From: Rhodospirillaceae bacterium
GTDB lineage: Bacteria; Pseudomonadota; Alphaproteobacteria; SHVP01
Direction: 5' to 3'
NCBI GenBank assembly: GCA_002722055.1
Contig: PBKD01000006.1
Location: 108,233-172,232, forward strand
DNA length: 64,000 nt
Shown here: positions 8,111-16,831 of the stretch, piece by piece
Layout of the letters: every line of letters begins with the position of its first letter
Numbering within the stretch: the first letter of the stretch is position 1
The notes under the pieces: model-generated
Told to the model about the DNA's origin: nothing
What the model saw: only the letters and a program-made list of their open reading frames with translations
Databases searched by the model: none
Translations under genes and position numbers: made by a program

Positions 8111-10048
8111 ATGTTCACTAAATTAGCTTACTTCTTATATCAGATAATTTTTATTTCTATCATTTTTTTTAATTTAATTAATTTTGCAAATTCAGAGCAA
8201 TATTTTACAGCTGAAGAAATTTTTGTAACAGCTACAAGAATTAATACACCAGCAAAAAAAATCGGAAGCCCTATTAGTATAATTGATAGTAAAGAAATAG
8301 ATAAAATGCAGTTTATTGATCTATCCGAAGCTATTTCTCATATACCGGGTCTTAATAAAGTTTCTATTGGTAATACAGGCCACCAAACTTCTGTATTTAT
8401 AAGAGGTACCAATTCCAACCATTCACTAACATTGATTGATGGTATTGAGATGGGAGACCCAAGCGCATCAAGTGGCGCATTTGATTACGGAAATATATTT
8501 TTAGGTATGATAGATAGGTTAGAAGTTTTAAGAGGGCCTCAAGCTTCAACATATGGTTCAGAGGCTATAGGTGGGGTTGTGAATATTATTACCCCAGTTC
8601 CCTTTGAAGATTATTTTTTATATCAAATGAATTTGGGAACAAATTCATCACACAGAGAAAAATTAGAAATTGCAAGAGTATTTGATCGAGTAAAGTTTAT
8701 AAGTTCTATAAGTTTTAATGCATCAGATGGAGACTCTATAACATCTCCAAGGTTTAGGGGAGCGGGATCGTTTGATGAAAAAGATTCTTTTGCAAATATG
8801 TCAGGATCATTTAAATTAAATTTAGATTTGTATGATACTACTGACTTAAATTTTATATTTCACTATTTTGATACTAAAGCTGAATTAGATCCCACTGCTG
8901 AAGATCCAGATGCAAATTCTACCGCTACACAATATTTTTCAAAAGTAGAAATTTCATCATTTTTATTTGATGATATAGTTAATAATATTTTATCGTTAAA
9001 TTTAAGTAAAATTAAAAGAGAGTTTTTTAACTACCCTGATGAACTATCTAATACTTTTCAATCAACACTAGATGATGGTGAAAGAATAAAATTTACTTCC
9101 AGGAGTGATATTCTTTATTTTCAAGACCATATTTTAAGTCTTGGTTTTGAATATGAACATGAAAAACAAGATAATACGCAGTTTGCTGATTTTAGTGGGT
9201 TTGTTATTGAAGGTTCTAGCTCAGAAACTTCTGTTACTAAAACAGTTTTTTTACAGGATACTTATAGTTATTCTAATTCTTTTCATGTCATTGGAGATTT
9301 AAGATATGATAAGAATCAAAGATTCGAAGGTGAATTTACCTACAGATTAAGCCCAGTCTTCTATATTAAACCAATTAATACTAGAATAAGGGCTGCATAT
9401 GGGACTGGTTTTAGGGCGCCTGCTCTTTTTGAGCTTTTCGGAAGCTCAACCACTGCTTTTGGCGATAGTTTTAGAGGGAACAGGAATCTTACACCTGAAA
9501 AGTCTAAAACCTGGGAGCTAGGTTTTGATACCCAGCTACTTAAAAATAATTTATTTTTTAGTATGACCTATTTTGATACTGAAATTGATGACTTAATTGT
9601 TGCGTCTGGTTTTCCTACAGTGCCTATTCATTCCCTTAATGCAAAAATAAATGGCATTGAAACTCAGACAACATTAATTCCAACCAAAAAAATTAAAATA
9701 AACTTATCACATACATTTACTTCTTCTGAAAATAAGGAATCCGGCACAGCTCTCTTAAGAAGGCCAAAACACAAATTAGATTTTGATTTACAAATCACGC
9801 CGTCCGAAAAATTAGAAATTATTAATTATGTTCAATATATAGGAAAAACAAGTGATGTAGGATTTAACGGAGGTTCGGTTTACAGAGGAGGTTATATAAT
9901 CTCAAATATTGCAGCAAATTATAAAATAAATAATAAATTAAAATTCTATGGTAAAATAAATAATATTTTAAATAATAAATACGAAGTAGCTGATGGTTTT
10001 AAGGGGCAAGATAGATCTATGCATTTAGGTTTTAAGAAAATATGGTAA
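8111..10048 (+). CDS. btuB: TonB-dependent outer-membrane receptor, BtuB-like (cobalamin)
   Basis: Outer-membrane gated beta-barrel that imports cobalamin using TonB energy. I choose ATG 8111 over the ORF-track GTG at 8054 because 8111 begins a clean signal peptide (MFTKLAYFLY... to about NFANS) and 8054 would start inside the riboswitch expression platform. The TonB box EEIFVTATR follows the signal peptide, then the plug (about residues 40-150, with GVVNIITP and EVLRGPQASTYGSEAIGG) and the barrel, ending in the aromatic MHLGFKKIW. The preceding cobalamin riboswitch and the btuF, btuC, btuD genes behind it support the substrate. It overlaps btuF by 7 bases. Confidence 0.93.
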   Translation: MFTKLAYFLYQIIFISIIFFNLINFANSEQYFTAEEIFVTATRINTPAKKIGSPISIIDSKEIDKMQFIDLSEAISHIPGLNKVSIGNTGHQTSVFIRGTNSNHSLTLIDGIEMGDPSASSGAFDYGNIFLGMIDRLEVLRGPQASTYGSEAIGGVVNIITPVPFEDYFLYQMNLGTNSSHREKLEIARVFDRVKFISSISFNASDGDSITSPRFRGAGSFDEKDSFANMSGSFKLNLDLYDTTDLNFIFHYFDTKAELDPTAEDPDANSTATQYFSKVEISSFLFDDIVNNILSLNLSKIKREFFNYPDELSNTFQSTLDDGERIKFTSRSDILYFQDHILSLGFEYEHEKQDNTQFADFSGFVIEGSSSETSVTKTVFLQDTYSYSNSFHVIGDLRYDKNQRFEGEFTYRLSPVFYIKPINTRIRAAYGTGFRAPALFELFGSSTTAFGDSFRGNRNLTPEKSKTWELGFDTQLLKNNLFFSMTYFDTEIDDLIVASGFPTVPIHSLNAKINGIETQTTLIPTKKIKINLSHTFTSSENKESGTALLRRPKHKLDFDLQITPSEKLEIINYVQYIGKTSDVGFNGGSVYRGGYIISNIAANYKINNKLKFYGKINNILNNKYEVADGFKGQDRSMHLGFKKIW

Positions 10049-10872
10049 AAAATTTTCTATTTGTTTTATTTTTTATTTATTTATTGTTATTAACCAATAT
10101 TTCAAATGCTAAAAATATTAGAGCTGCATCTATAAACTTGTGCACAGATCAGTACTTGTATCTAATTGCAGATAAAAACCAAATCACATCACTTAGTTAT
10201 ATGTCAAAAGATAAAAATATTTCATTTATATCAGATAAGATATCCGATATAATATTAAACAATGGACGTGCGGAAGATATAATTAGACAAAAACCAGATA
10301 TAATTTTTTATGGGCCAGGATCCTCTATATCTACAATTAATTTATTAAAAAAATTAAATTTTAACATTATATATATTCCTGATGCAAAAAATATTAAACA
10401 GCTTAAAGAGCAAATTTTAGTTATTGCTAAATTATTAAATAAAGAGCAAAAGGGATCAGATCTGATAAATAAAATTGATAAAGATATTAATCAATTAATT
10501 AATTATAAGAAAAAAATAAAAAATAAAAAAATTATTATATTAAGCCCAAATGGTTATGTAAAAGGAGATGACACACTTATCGGCGGTATTCTAAAAAAAT
10601 TTGGATATCACAATGTCATTAATGCTTTAAATATTAATTCATATAGTAAAGTAAGTTTAGAAGAAATTCTTTTATTAAATCCTGAAGTGGTTATTTTAGA
10701 AAACAGCTATAGAGACTCCGTTTCATTATCTCAAGAATTTTTAATTCATCCTGTTATAAAACATATTGTACAAAAGGGGCAGTTTCTTAATTTTAATAAA
10801 AAATTATTGAGCTGTAGCGGTCCATACTCTACTGAAATAATAAGAGAATTAATTAGACAAAAAAATGATTAA
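10042..10872 (+). CDS. btuF: Cobalamin ABC transporter substrate-binding protein BtuF-like
   Basis: A 276-residue periplasmic binding protein of the class III (BtuF/FhuD) type, delivering substrate to the BtuCD importer. Residues 1-23 form the signal peptide (ends ISNAKN). The segments RAASINLCTDQYLYLIADKNQI and IIRQKPDIIFYGPGS are characteristic of BtuF-like proteins of alphaproteobacteria. It overlaps btuB upstream by 7 bases and the permease gene downstream by 8 bases, so the whole set is translationally coupled and under riboswitch control. Siderophore binding cannot be ruled out by this fold alone; the context argues for cobalamin. Confidence 0.88.
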   Translation: MVKNFLFVLFFIYLLLLTNISNAKNIRAASINLCTDQYLYLIADKNQITSLSYMSKDKNISFISDKISDIILNNGRAEDIIRQKPDIIFYGPGSSISTINLLKKLNFNIIYIPDAKNIKQLKEQILVIAKLLNKEQKGSDLINKIDKDINQLINYKKKIKNKKIIILSPNGYVKGDDTLIGGILKKFGYHNVINALNINSYSKVSLEEILLLNPEVVILENSYRDSVSLSQEFLIHPVIKHIVQKGQFLNFNKKLLSCSGPYSTEIIRELIRQKND

Positions 10873-11884
10873 GTTAAGATCTATAAATAAATATAATTCT
10901 TCAAATTACACTTTAACAATAAGTTTAATAATTATTTTACTTTTTCTTATTGTGGCTTCAATTTTTCTAGGCAAGACAAATCTATTAATGTTAATACTAT
11001 CAGAAAAATCTAATGATTTTAGAGAATTAATTAGAATTATAATTCTAGAAATAAGACTTCCTAGAACCTTATTAGCTTTTGTGGCTGGTTTTTCATTTGG
11101 TATCTGTGGAGCGGCAATGCAAGGTTTATTTAGAAACCCTTTAGCTGATCCAAGTATTATAGGAGTTACCTCTTCAGCAAGTTTGGGATCGGTAATTATA
11201 TTTTATTTTGGTATTTCAAATATTTTTTTCTTTGCATTACCATTGGGAGGGATAATTGGGGCAACAATCTCAGTGCTAATAATTTTTTTTATTGTTAAAA
11301 GCAATGTTAGTACCTTAGTTATTATTCTGACTGGGGTAGCAATAAGTTCGTTTTCGTCTGCACTAACATCATTGACATTGAATTTATCTCCTAGTCCTTA
11401 TGCAGCTTATGAAATAATGTTTTGGCTATTAGGTTCATTAGCTGACAAAAACTTAAATAATGTTTTGTTAGTTACGCCAATTGCTATTTTAGGTTGGGTA
11501 ATTATTTTACTTTCAAAAAAATGGTTTACTGCACTTTCTCTGGGAGAAGAGACAGCACAATCAATGGGGCTAGATCTAAGATTTTTTAGAAGTAAAATAA
11601 TAATCGGTACAGCATTATCGATAGGATCAATTGTGTCTATAACTGGTGGAATAGGATTTATTGGTTTAGTTGTTCCGCATTTATTAAGACCTTTATATAA
11701 TTATAACCCTGAAAAATTACTTTTACCTTCAGGCATAGGTGGAGCTATACTGCTGCTGTTAGCAGATATATTTATTAGAATTTTAGATATAAAACCAGAA
11801 TTACAGATCGGAGTTGTGACTGCAATAATTGGGGCTCCATTTTTTATATATTTAATTTTTTACATAAAACGTATACACTCATGA
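10865..11884 (+). CDS. btuC: FecCD-family ABC transporter permease BtuC-like
   Basis: A 339-residue inner-membrane permease with about ten TM helices. Family motifs are present: RLPRTLLAFVAGFSFGICGAAMQGLFRNPLADP near the N-terminus and the segment GGIGFIGLVVPHLLRP in the cytoplasmic loop that contacts the ATPase. It overlaps btuF by 8 and btuD by 4 bases. In the BtuCD importer two copies of this protein pair with two ATPase subunits to move cobalamin from the periplasm into the cytoplasm. Confidence 0.93.
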   Translation: MIKLRSINKYNSSNYTLTISLIIILLFLIVASIFLGKTNLLMLILSEKSNDFRELIRIIILEIRLPRTLLAFVAGFSFGICGAAMQGLFRNPLADPSIIGVTSSASLGSVIIFYFGISNIFFFALPLGGIIGATISVLIIFFIVKSNVSTLVIILTGVAISSFSSALTSLTLNLSPSPYAAYEIMFWLLGSLADKNLNNVLLVTPIAILGWVIILLSKKWFTALSLGEETAQSMGLDLRFFRSKIIIGTALSIGSIVSITGGIGFIGLVVPHLLRPLYNYNPEKLLLPSGIGGAILLLLADIFIRILDIKPELQIGVVTAIIGAPFFIYLIFYIKRIHS

Positions 11885-12627
11885 CTAAAATTATTCTGAA
11901 TAAAATTAATTTTGATATTGGCAAAAAAAATATTTTATCAGATATAAATATATTATTTCGTACTGGCACTTTAACTGGAATAGTTGGTCCAAATGGTTCC
12001 GGAAAAACAACTATATTAAAAATTATTTCAAATATTTTAAATTCTTATTCTGGGACTATTAGTTATGATAATTTGGATTATAGAAAATATAAGAGACTAG
12101 ATTTAGCTAAAAAAATTTCATATCTTCCACAGGAGATGACTATAGCATGGCCACTTTCAGTATACAATATAGTGATGGCTGGACTTACCTCCTTTTCTGA
12201 TATGGAGTTAAATTATAACGAAAGAGATTATCGTATTAACTCTGTTCTAGAAGAGCTAAATCTGAAAGAATTTGCATCTATATCTATCAATAAACTATCC
12301 ACCGGCGAGAGATCTAGAGCATGTTTGGCACGAGCATTAGTTAGCAAACCAAACTTTTTATTAGCTGATGAACCTGTTTCGTCTCTTGATCCGTATTATC
12401 AGTTAAATATACTCAACTTAATTTTAGAAAGAGTAAGGTCTGGAATGGGAGCAATAATTATAATGCACGACTTAGATTTAGCAAGACGTTATTGTGATAA
12501 TATAGTTGTAATACAAGATGGTGTAGTTGTTTCCAATGATAGGCCTGATATATCTCTAGATAATAAAAATCTTAAGAAAATTTTTGCAGTAGAATATGAT
12601 GAAAACAAATTAATTTTGAGTGAGTAA
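11881..12627 (+). CDS. btuD: ABC transporter ATP-binding protein BtuD-like
   Basis: A 248-residue ATPase with a complete nucleotide-binding site: Walker A GPNGSGKT, Q-loop region YLPQEMTIAWP, signature LSTGERSRACLARAL, Walker B NFLLADEPVSSLD and switch histidine in IIIMHDLDLA. The signature has T in place of the more common LSGGE second glycine position. It overlaps the permease gene by 4 bases and is followed almost at once by the TonB-like gene. It should energise the cobalamin importer. Confidence 0.92.
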   Translation: MTKIILNKINFDIGKKNILSDINILFRTGTLTGIVGPNGSGKTTILKIISNILNSYSGTISYDNLDYRKYKRLDLAKKISYLPQEMTIAWPLSVYNIVMAGLTSFSDMELNYNERDYRINSVLEELNLKEFASISINKLSTGERSRACLARALVSKPNFLLADEPVSSLDPYYQLNILNLILERVRSGMGAIIIMHDLDLARRYCDNIVVIQDGVVVSNDRPDISLDNKNLKKIFAVEYDENKLILSE

Positions 12628-12628
12628 A

Positions 12629-13396
12629 ATGCAAAATTTTTTTAAAAATAAATATTTATTATTTTCTTTCTTTATTCATATATTTATTTTATTTATATTT
12701 TTCTATTCATATAAAATTAATAATATCGAACAGGTAAGTTATATGCCTATTACTGTAAATTTAATTGAAAATCAAGAAAAGTCTGATAGTAAATCCAAAA
12801 ATATAAATAAGAAAACTAAAAAAAAATTAGTTAATTCATTCAGTAATAATTTAGTAAAATTAGAATCTAAAAAGAAAAATGTTACTAGTGCCAATGAAAA
12901 ATTACTGAAAGGAAGAAAAATAGACCACTTTTCGAATGTAAAATTTGAAGTTAATCATAAAAAAGACTTGAGTAAAAGCTCTAAAAAAATAGAAAATAAA
13001 ATATTAAAAAATAGTAAAAAATTTTATAATTTTTCTCAAATTAATTATAATAATACTGATGTGGAATTTATCTCAAAAAAAATTGGCCTAAACTCAATAG
13101 ATAGCCATTATTTAAATTATAGGTTTAAAAATTTAAAGGAATTTAAGATTACACCCGAATATCCTAGGATAGCCAGGATGAGAGGAATTGAGGGGAAAGT
13201 AATACTAAGTATAAGTATAGACAGATCAATGAGGGTCATTAAAGTAAGCTTAGATACCTCAAGTGGTCATACAGTTTTAGATTCAGCGGCATTAAAAGCT
13301 GCTAGAAAAATAAAAAATAAAAAATTTCAGGCCTCAGGAATAACTCTGCCTACTATAATAAGAGTGCCAATAACATTTCAATTGAGCTCTGGCTAA
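12629..13396 (+). CDS. tonB: TonB-family energy transducer
   Basis: Links the inner-membrane proton gradient to BtuB-type receptors. One N-terminal TM helix (about residues 10-27) is followed by a long Lys/Asn/Ser-rich periplasmic linker and a C-terminal TonB domain (PEYPRIARMRGIEGKVILSISID ... LDSAALKAARKIKNKKF). I prefer ATG 12629 to the GTG at 12620 because GAGTGAG lies at good spacing from it; either start puts the gene immediately after or slightly overlapping btuD. The linker lacks the usual Pro-rich repeats. ExbB/ExbD are not in the window. Confidence 0.85.
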   Translation: MQNFFKNKYLLFSFFIHIFILFIFFYSYKINNIEQVSYMPITVNLIENQEKSDSKSKNINKKTKKKLVNSFSNNLVKLESKKKNVTSANEKLLKGRKIDHFSNVKFEVNHKKDLSKSSKKIENKILKNSKKFYNFSQINYNNTDVEFISKKIGLNSIDSHYLNYRFKNLKEFKITPEYPRIARMRGIEGKVILSISIDRSMRVIKVSLDTSSGHTVLDSAALKAARKIKNKKFQASGITLPTIIRVPITFQLSSG

Positions 13397-13397
13397 T

Positions 13398-15710
13398 ATG
13401 ACTTCTTCAATAGGAAAATCTATTCTAAGATTAGAAGATAATAAGTTTTTGAAAGGCTTGGGAGAATATACAGATGATATTTCTTTTTTAGAAATAGCGC
13501 ATATGTATATTATAAGATCTGTGCATCCTGCGGGGATTATAAAAAAAATTTGCTATTCTGATGCATTAAAAATTGAAGGTGTTTTAGGAATTTATACATT
13601 TGCGGATATAAAACAATATTTGCGACCGATACCTTCTTTTGGGAATTATACTAAATCTAGAAATGTGCCAATGTTTAGGCCACAAAGACAAGTACTAGCT
13701 GATGAAAAAGTTGTCTATGCTGGTCAACCGATCGTTTGTATAGTCGCTGAGACTATACAAATGGCAAAGTATGCATCAGATTATGTAAGCATTGAATTTG
13801 AAATTCACGAGGCCGTTATTGATATAAAAGAAGCTTTAAATTCTAACTCTCCTAAAGTATGGAAAGAATGTAAGGATAATATTTCGTTTAATTTTGAGAT
13901 TGGCAATAAAAAAGAAGTGGACCAATTATTTAGCGAAGCTAGATATACATTTGAAATTGAACATGAGATAAGTAGAGTTTATGCGGCTCCCTTAGAGAAT
14001 AGATCAGCTATTGGTAATTATGATAAAAAATTGGATAAATATACTCTTTATTCAGGAACTCAAGCCCCTCATAATTTAAAAAAGATTCTATCCAATGATA
14101 TTTTCAGTATATCAGAATCAAAAATAAGGGTTGTTAGCCCAGATATGGGAGGTGCTTTTGGAATGAGATCAAGTGTTTATCCAGAAATGCCTTTAGTAAT
14201 GTTGTTTTCTAAACTTATAGGTTTACCAATTAAATGGTGTAGTGAGAGGTCAGAGGGTTTTTTAAGTGACGATCAAGCTAGAGACAATCACACTAAAGTA
14301 TCCATAGCGCTAGATGAAAACTATAATTTTCTATCATTAAGGGTAAACACCCTTGCGGCTCTTGGTGCATACATATCATCGGGGGGGTCATCACCTCCAA
14401 CAGCTAATTTAGGAGGTCTAGCAGGGGTATATAAAACAAAATCAATTTATGTAAATGTAAAAGGAGTTTTTACAAATACTATGCCTACTTCTGCTTATAG
14501 AGGAGCAGGAAGACCAGAAGCTAGTTTTGCTATAGAGAGAATAATAGATCATGCTGCTTATAAACTTAATTTAGATCCAGCCTTTTTAAGAAAAATTAAT
14601 ACTATTACTAAAGATTTAATTCCCTATAAAACAGGATTAGTTTTTGAATACGACTCTGGTAACTTTATTGATAATTTAGATAAAGCTCTTTCTTACTCTG
14701 ACTATGATAATTTTGATATAAGAAGAAAAGAATCTGAGAAAAGAAATAAATTAAGGGGTTTCGGTATTGCAAATGTTATAGAGAGATCAGCAGCAATGGG
14801 AGAGGAAGATGCACAGCTTAAAGTTAATTCAAAGGGCAATATAGATCTTTTTGTCGGAACTCATTCTCATGGGCAAGGACACGAAACAGTGTTCAAACAG
14901 ATTATTGCAGAAAAGATCGGAGTAAACATGGAAGATATTTCATTTTATCAAGGAGATACTGATTTAATACAAAAAGGTTTTGGTACTTTTGGTTCTCGGT
15001 CTGTAAGTTTGGCTGGCTCTGCTATAATTAATGCTTCAAAAAAGATAATTGATAAAGGTAAAGAAATAGCAGCCTTTATTTTAGAAGCTAACTCAGATGA
15101 TATTAAATTCGAAAATAAAATATTTTCTGTAGTTGGAACTGATAAGAAGATAAGTTGGTCAGAAGTATCTTCAATTGCAAATACACCTACAAAGCTTCCT
15201 AAAAATATCAAGCCAGGTTTTTCTGAGATAGGAAGTTTTTCTCCTTTGCAGCCTACGTTTCCTAATGGATGTCATTGTGCTGAGTTAGAAATTGATAAAG
15301 AAACAGGCGAAATAAAATTAATAAATTATGTAGTTGTAGATGATGTTGGTCATGTTTTAAACCCTTTACTACTTAAAGGTCAAATACATGGAGGAGTTGT
15401 TCAGGGTTTAGGTCAAATTTTAATGGAAGAAGTAGTCTATGATAAAAAAAATGGTCAGTTAGTTACAGGTTCATTTATGGATTACTGTATGCCAAGAGCT
15501 GCAGATGTACCATTCTTTAAAGTTTATAGCAATCCTTGTCCAACTAAAATTAATCCATTAGGAGTGAAGGGAGCAGGTGAAGCTGGGACGGTAGGGTCAA
15601 TGCCTGCTATTATGAATGCTATATATAATATATTATATAGATTTGGAATAGAATCTATAAAGATGCCAGTTACTTCAGAAAAAATATGGAAAGCATTACA
15701 AAAAAGCTAG
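13398..15710 (+). CDS. Xanthine dehydrogenase/CO dehydrogenase-family molybdopterin-binding large subunit (form II CoxL-like)
   Basis: A 770-residue molybdenum hydroxylase catalytic subunit. Evidence: N-terminal aldehyde oxidase a/b hammerhead domain (RLEDNKFLKGLGEYTDDI), the molybdopterin-binding parts (GGAFGMRSSVYPEM, SHGQGHETVFKQI, GTFGSRSVSLAGSA) and the catalytic Glu in GVKGAGEAGTVGS. The active-site loop reads AYRGAGR, the so-called form II version, not the AYRCSFR of true aerobic CO dehydrogenase, so the substrate is probably not CO. The gene begins two bases after the TonB-like gene. The usual partner subunits (2Fe-2S and FAD-binding) are not beside it, which is unusual. Confidence 0.9.
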   Translation: MTSSIGKSILRLEDNKFLKGLGEYTDDISFLEIAHMYIIRSVHPAGIIKKICYSDALKIEGVLGIYTFADIKQYLRPIPSFGNYTKSRNVPMFRPQRQVLADEKVVYAGQPIVCIVAETIQMAKYASDYVSIEFEIHEAVIDIKEALNSNSPKVWKECKDNISFNFEIGNKKEVDQLFSEARYTFEIEHEISRVYAAPLENRSAIGNYDKKLDKYTLYSGTQAPHNLKKILSNDIFSISESKIRVVSPDMGGAFGMRSSVYPEMPLVMLFSKLIGLPIKWCSERSEGFLSDDQARDNHTKVSIALDENYNFLSLRVNTLAALGAYISSGGSSPPTANLGGLAGVYKTKSIYVNVKGVFTNTMPTSAYRGAGRPEASFAIERIIDHAAYKLNLDPAFLRKINTITKDLIPYKTGLVFEYDSGNFIDNLDKALSYSDYDNFDIRRKESEKRNKLRGFGIANVIERSAAMGEEDAQLKVNSKGNIDLFVGTHSHGQGHETVFKQIIAEKIGVNMEDISFYQGDTDLIQKGFGTFGSRSVSLAGSAIINASKKIIDKGKEIAAFILEANSDDIKFENKIFSVVGTDKKISWSEVSSIANTPTKLPKNIKPGFSEIGSFSPLQPTFPNGCHCAELEIDKETGEIKLINYVVVDDVGHVLNPLLLKGQIHGGVVQGLGQILMEEVVYDKKNGQLVTGSFMDYCMPRAADVPFFKVYSNPCPTKINPLGVKGAGEAGTVGSMPAIMNAIYNILYRFGIESIKMPVTSEKIWKALQKS

Positions 15711-15721
15711 CTAAATTTTTA

Positions 15722-16627
15722 TTACTTTATGGCTAAAATATGTGTAGCAAACTGCTCTGATTCAGTCATAGTTGAGTCAAGTTTTTCAATATTTACATGT
15801 CCTTCGTCGAAAGATATATCGAAAAAAATCAGATCTTTGAAACCCACTTGCTTCAAGTTATCAACTATATGGCTTTCACTCATATACAATTGTTTAAGTG
15901 GTTGTTTCATTTCAATTTTACCAACTGTATTGTTACCCTTATCTTTAACTTCAATATTTCTCATTGTTTCAATCATAAGTCCGTTTTTTCTATCATAAAC
16001 ATTTTCTTGCTGAAATGATAAAGAAGCCTTTTCAGTTTTATCTAGGTTAAATTTTTCTCTTAATCCATTATAAATAGGAATTGGAACTTCGTTTTCCTCA
16101 TCATTTTCGCCATCAGATAAGTCAAAAGATAGAGCCTCCCCTTGGGCAGCAAAGCCAAGAAAATAACCACCACCGTCATTTAAATTTTTATAAGCATTTG
16201 TAGACATAGCTCTCATTGCAGCAGGTGATGGATAGCCCTCAGGACCGCTTACACTACTTGCTGAATAATAAAGAGCTAGAACTATATCAGCTTTAAAATT
16301 TGGAAAAATTGTCAATACGTCTCCTACAATCAATTCAGTTCTAGGTTTATCTTGTGCAACAGCATCAATTCCTACATATTTACCTATTTTAAATTGTGCT
16401 TCATCTCGTATATGTTTTTCGAACTCCCCTTTCCCAGACATAAACTCGACTATATCTAAATCTTTATTTGCTAAATCAGGACTTATATTAATTAAATTTT
16501 CAATTGCAAAACACGCTCCTTCTGCTTCAAGTAGTTTTGGTACTTTTGATGGAACGAAAACACAATTATAAAAATCATAGTCTGAGTAAGGATGATCTAT
16601 AACAATTAACTTTTTTGATTTACTCAT
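15722..16627 (-). CDS. Putative class I SAM-dependent methyltransferase
   Basis: A 301-residue cytoplasmic protein. A methyltransferase-like core is suggested by LDIVEFMSGKGEFEKHI (motif I-like), KYVGIDAVAQD and ADIVLALYYSASSV followed by NLNDGGGYFLGF. The motif is less canonical than DxGxGxG, and the C-terminal 140 residues, including many acidic residues, do not recall a family to me. It has a Shine-Dalgarno AAGGAGAT just upstream of ATG 16627 and lies downstream of tRNA-Arg on the same strand. Substrate unknown. Confidence 0.6.
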   Translation of the reverse strand: MSKSKKLIVIDHPYSDYDFYNCVFVPSKVPKLLEAEGACFAIENLINISPDLANKDLDIVEFMSGKGEFEKHIRDEAQFKIGKYVGIDAVAQDKPRTELIVGDVLTIFPNFKADIVLALYYSASSVSGPEGYPSPAAMRAMSTNAYKNLNDGGGYFLGFAAQGEALSFDLSDGENDEENEVPIPIYNGLREKFNLDKTEKASLSFQQENVYDRKNGLMIETMRNIEVKDKGNNTVGKIEMKQPLKQLYMSESHIVDNLKQVGFKDLIFFDISFDEGHVNIEKLDSTMTESEQFATHILAIK

Positions 16628-16659
16628 TTTATCTCCTTATAAAAAATCATCAATTTACT

Positions 16660-16736
16660 TGGTGCGCCCGGCAGGATTCGAACCTGCGACCCCAGGATTA
16701 GGAATCCTGTGCTCTATCCTACTGAGCTACGGGCGC
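16660..16736 (-). tRNA. tRNA-Arg (anticodon CCT)
   Basis: On the minus strand the sequence folds as a standard tRNA: acceptor GCGCCCG pairing with CGGGCGC, D-arm AGCTCAGTAGGATAGAGC, anticodon stem CAGGA/TCCTG around the loop TTCCTAA giving anticodon CCT, T-arm GCAGGTTCGAATCCTGC, discriminator A and an encoded CCA end. It would decode AGG. Confidence 0.97.
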
Positions 16737-16831
16737 ATTCCTAAAATTTAATTTTTAATATTTGAATTGAATCAGTTATCACCTAATATAGTTTTGTAAT
16801 TTGAACTTTTTAATTTGTATACTCGTAAGTC

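Noticed and set aside
7750-8118. Minus-strand 122-residue ORF
   Set aside because: It lies antisense over the cobalamin riboswitch and has no protein-like features.
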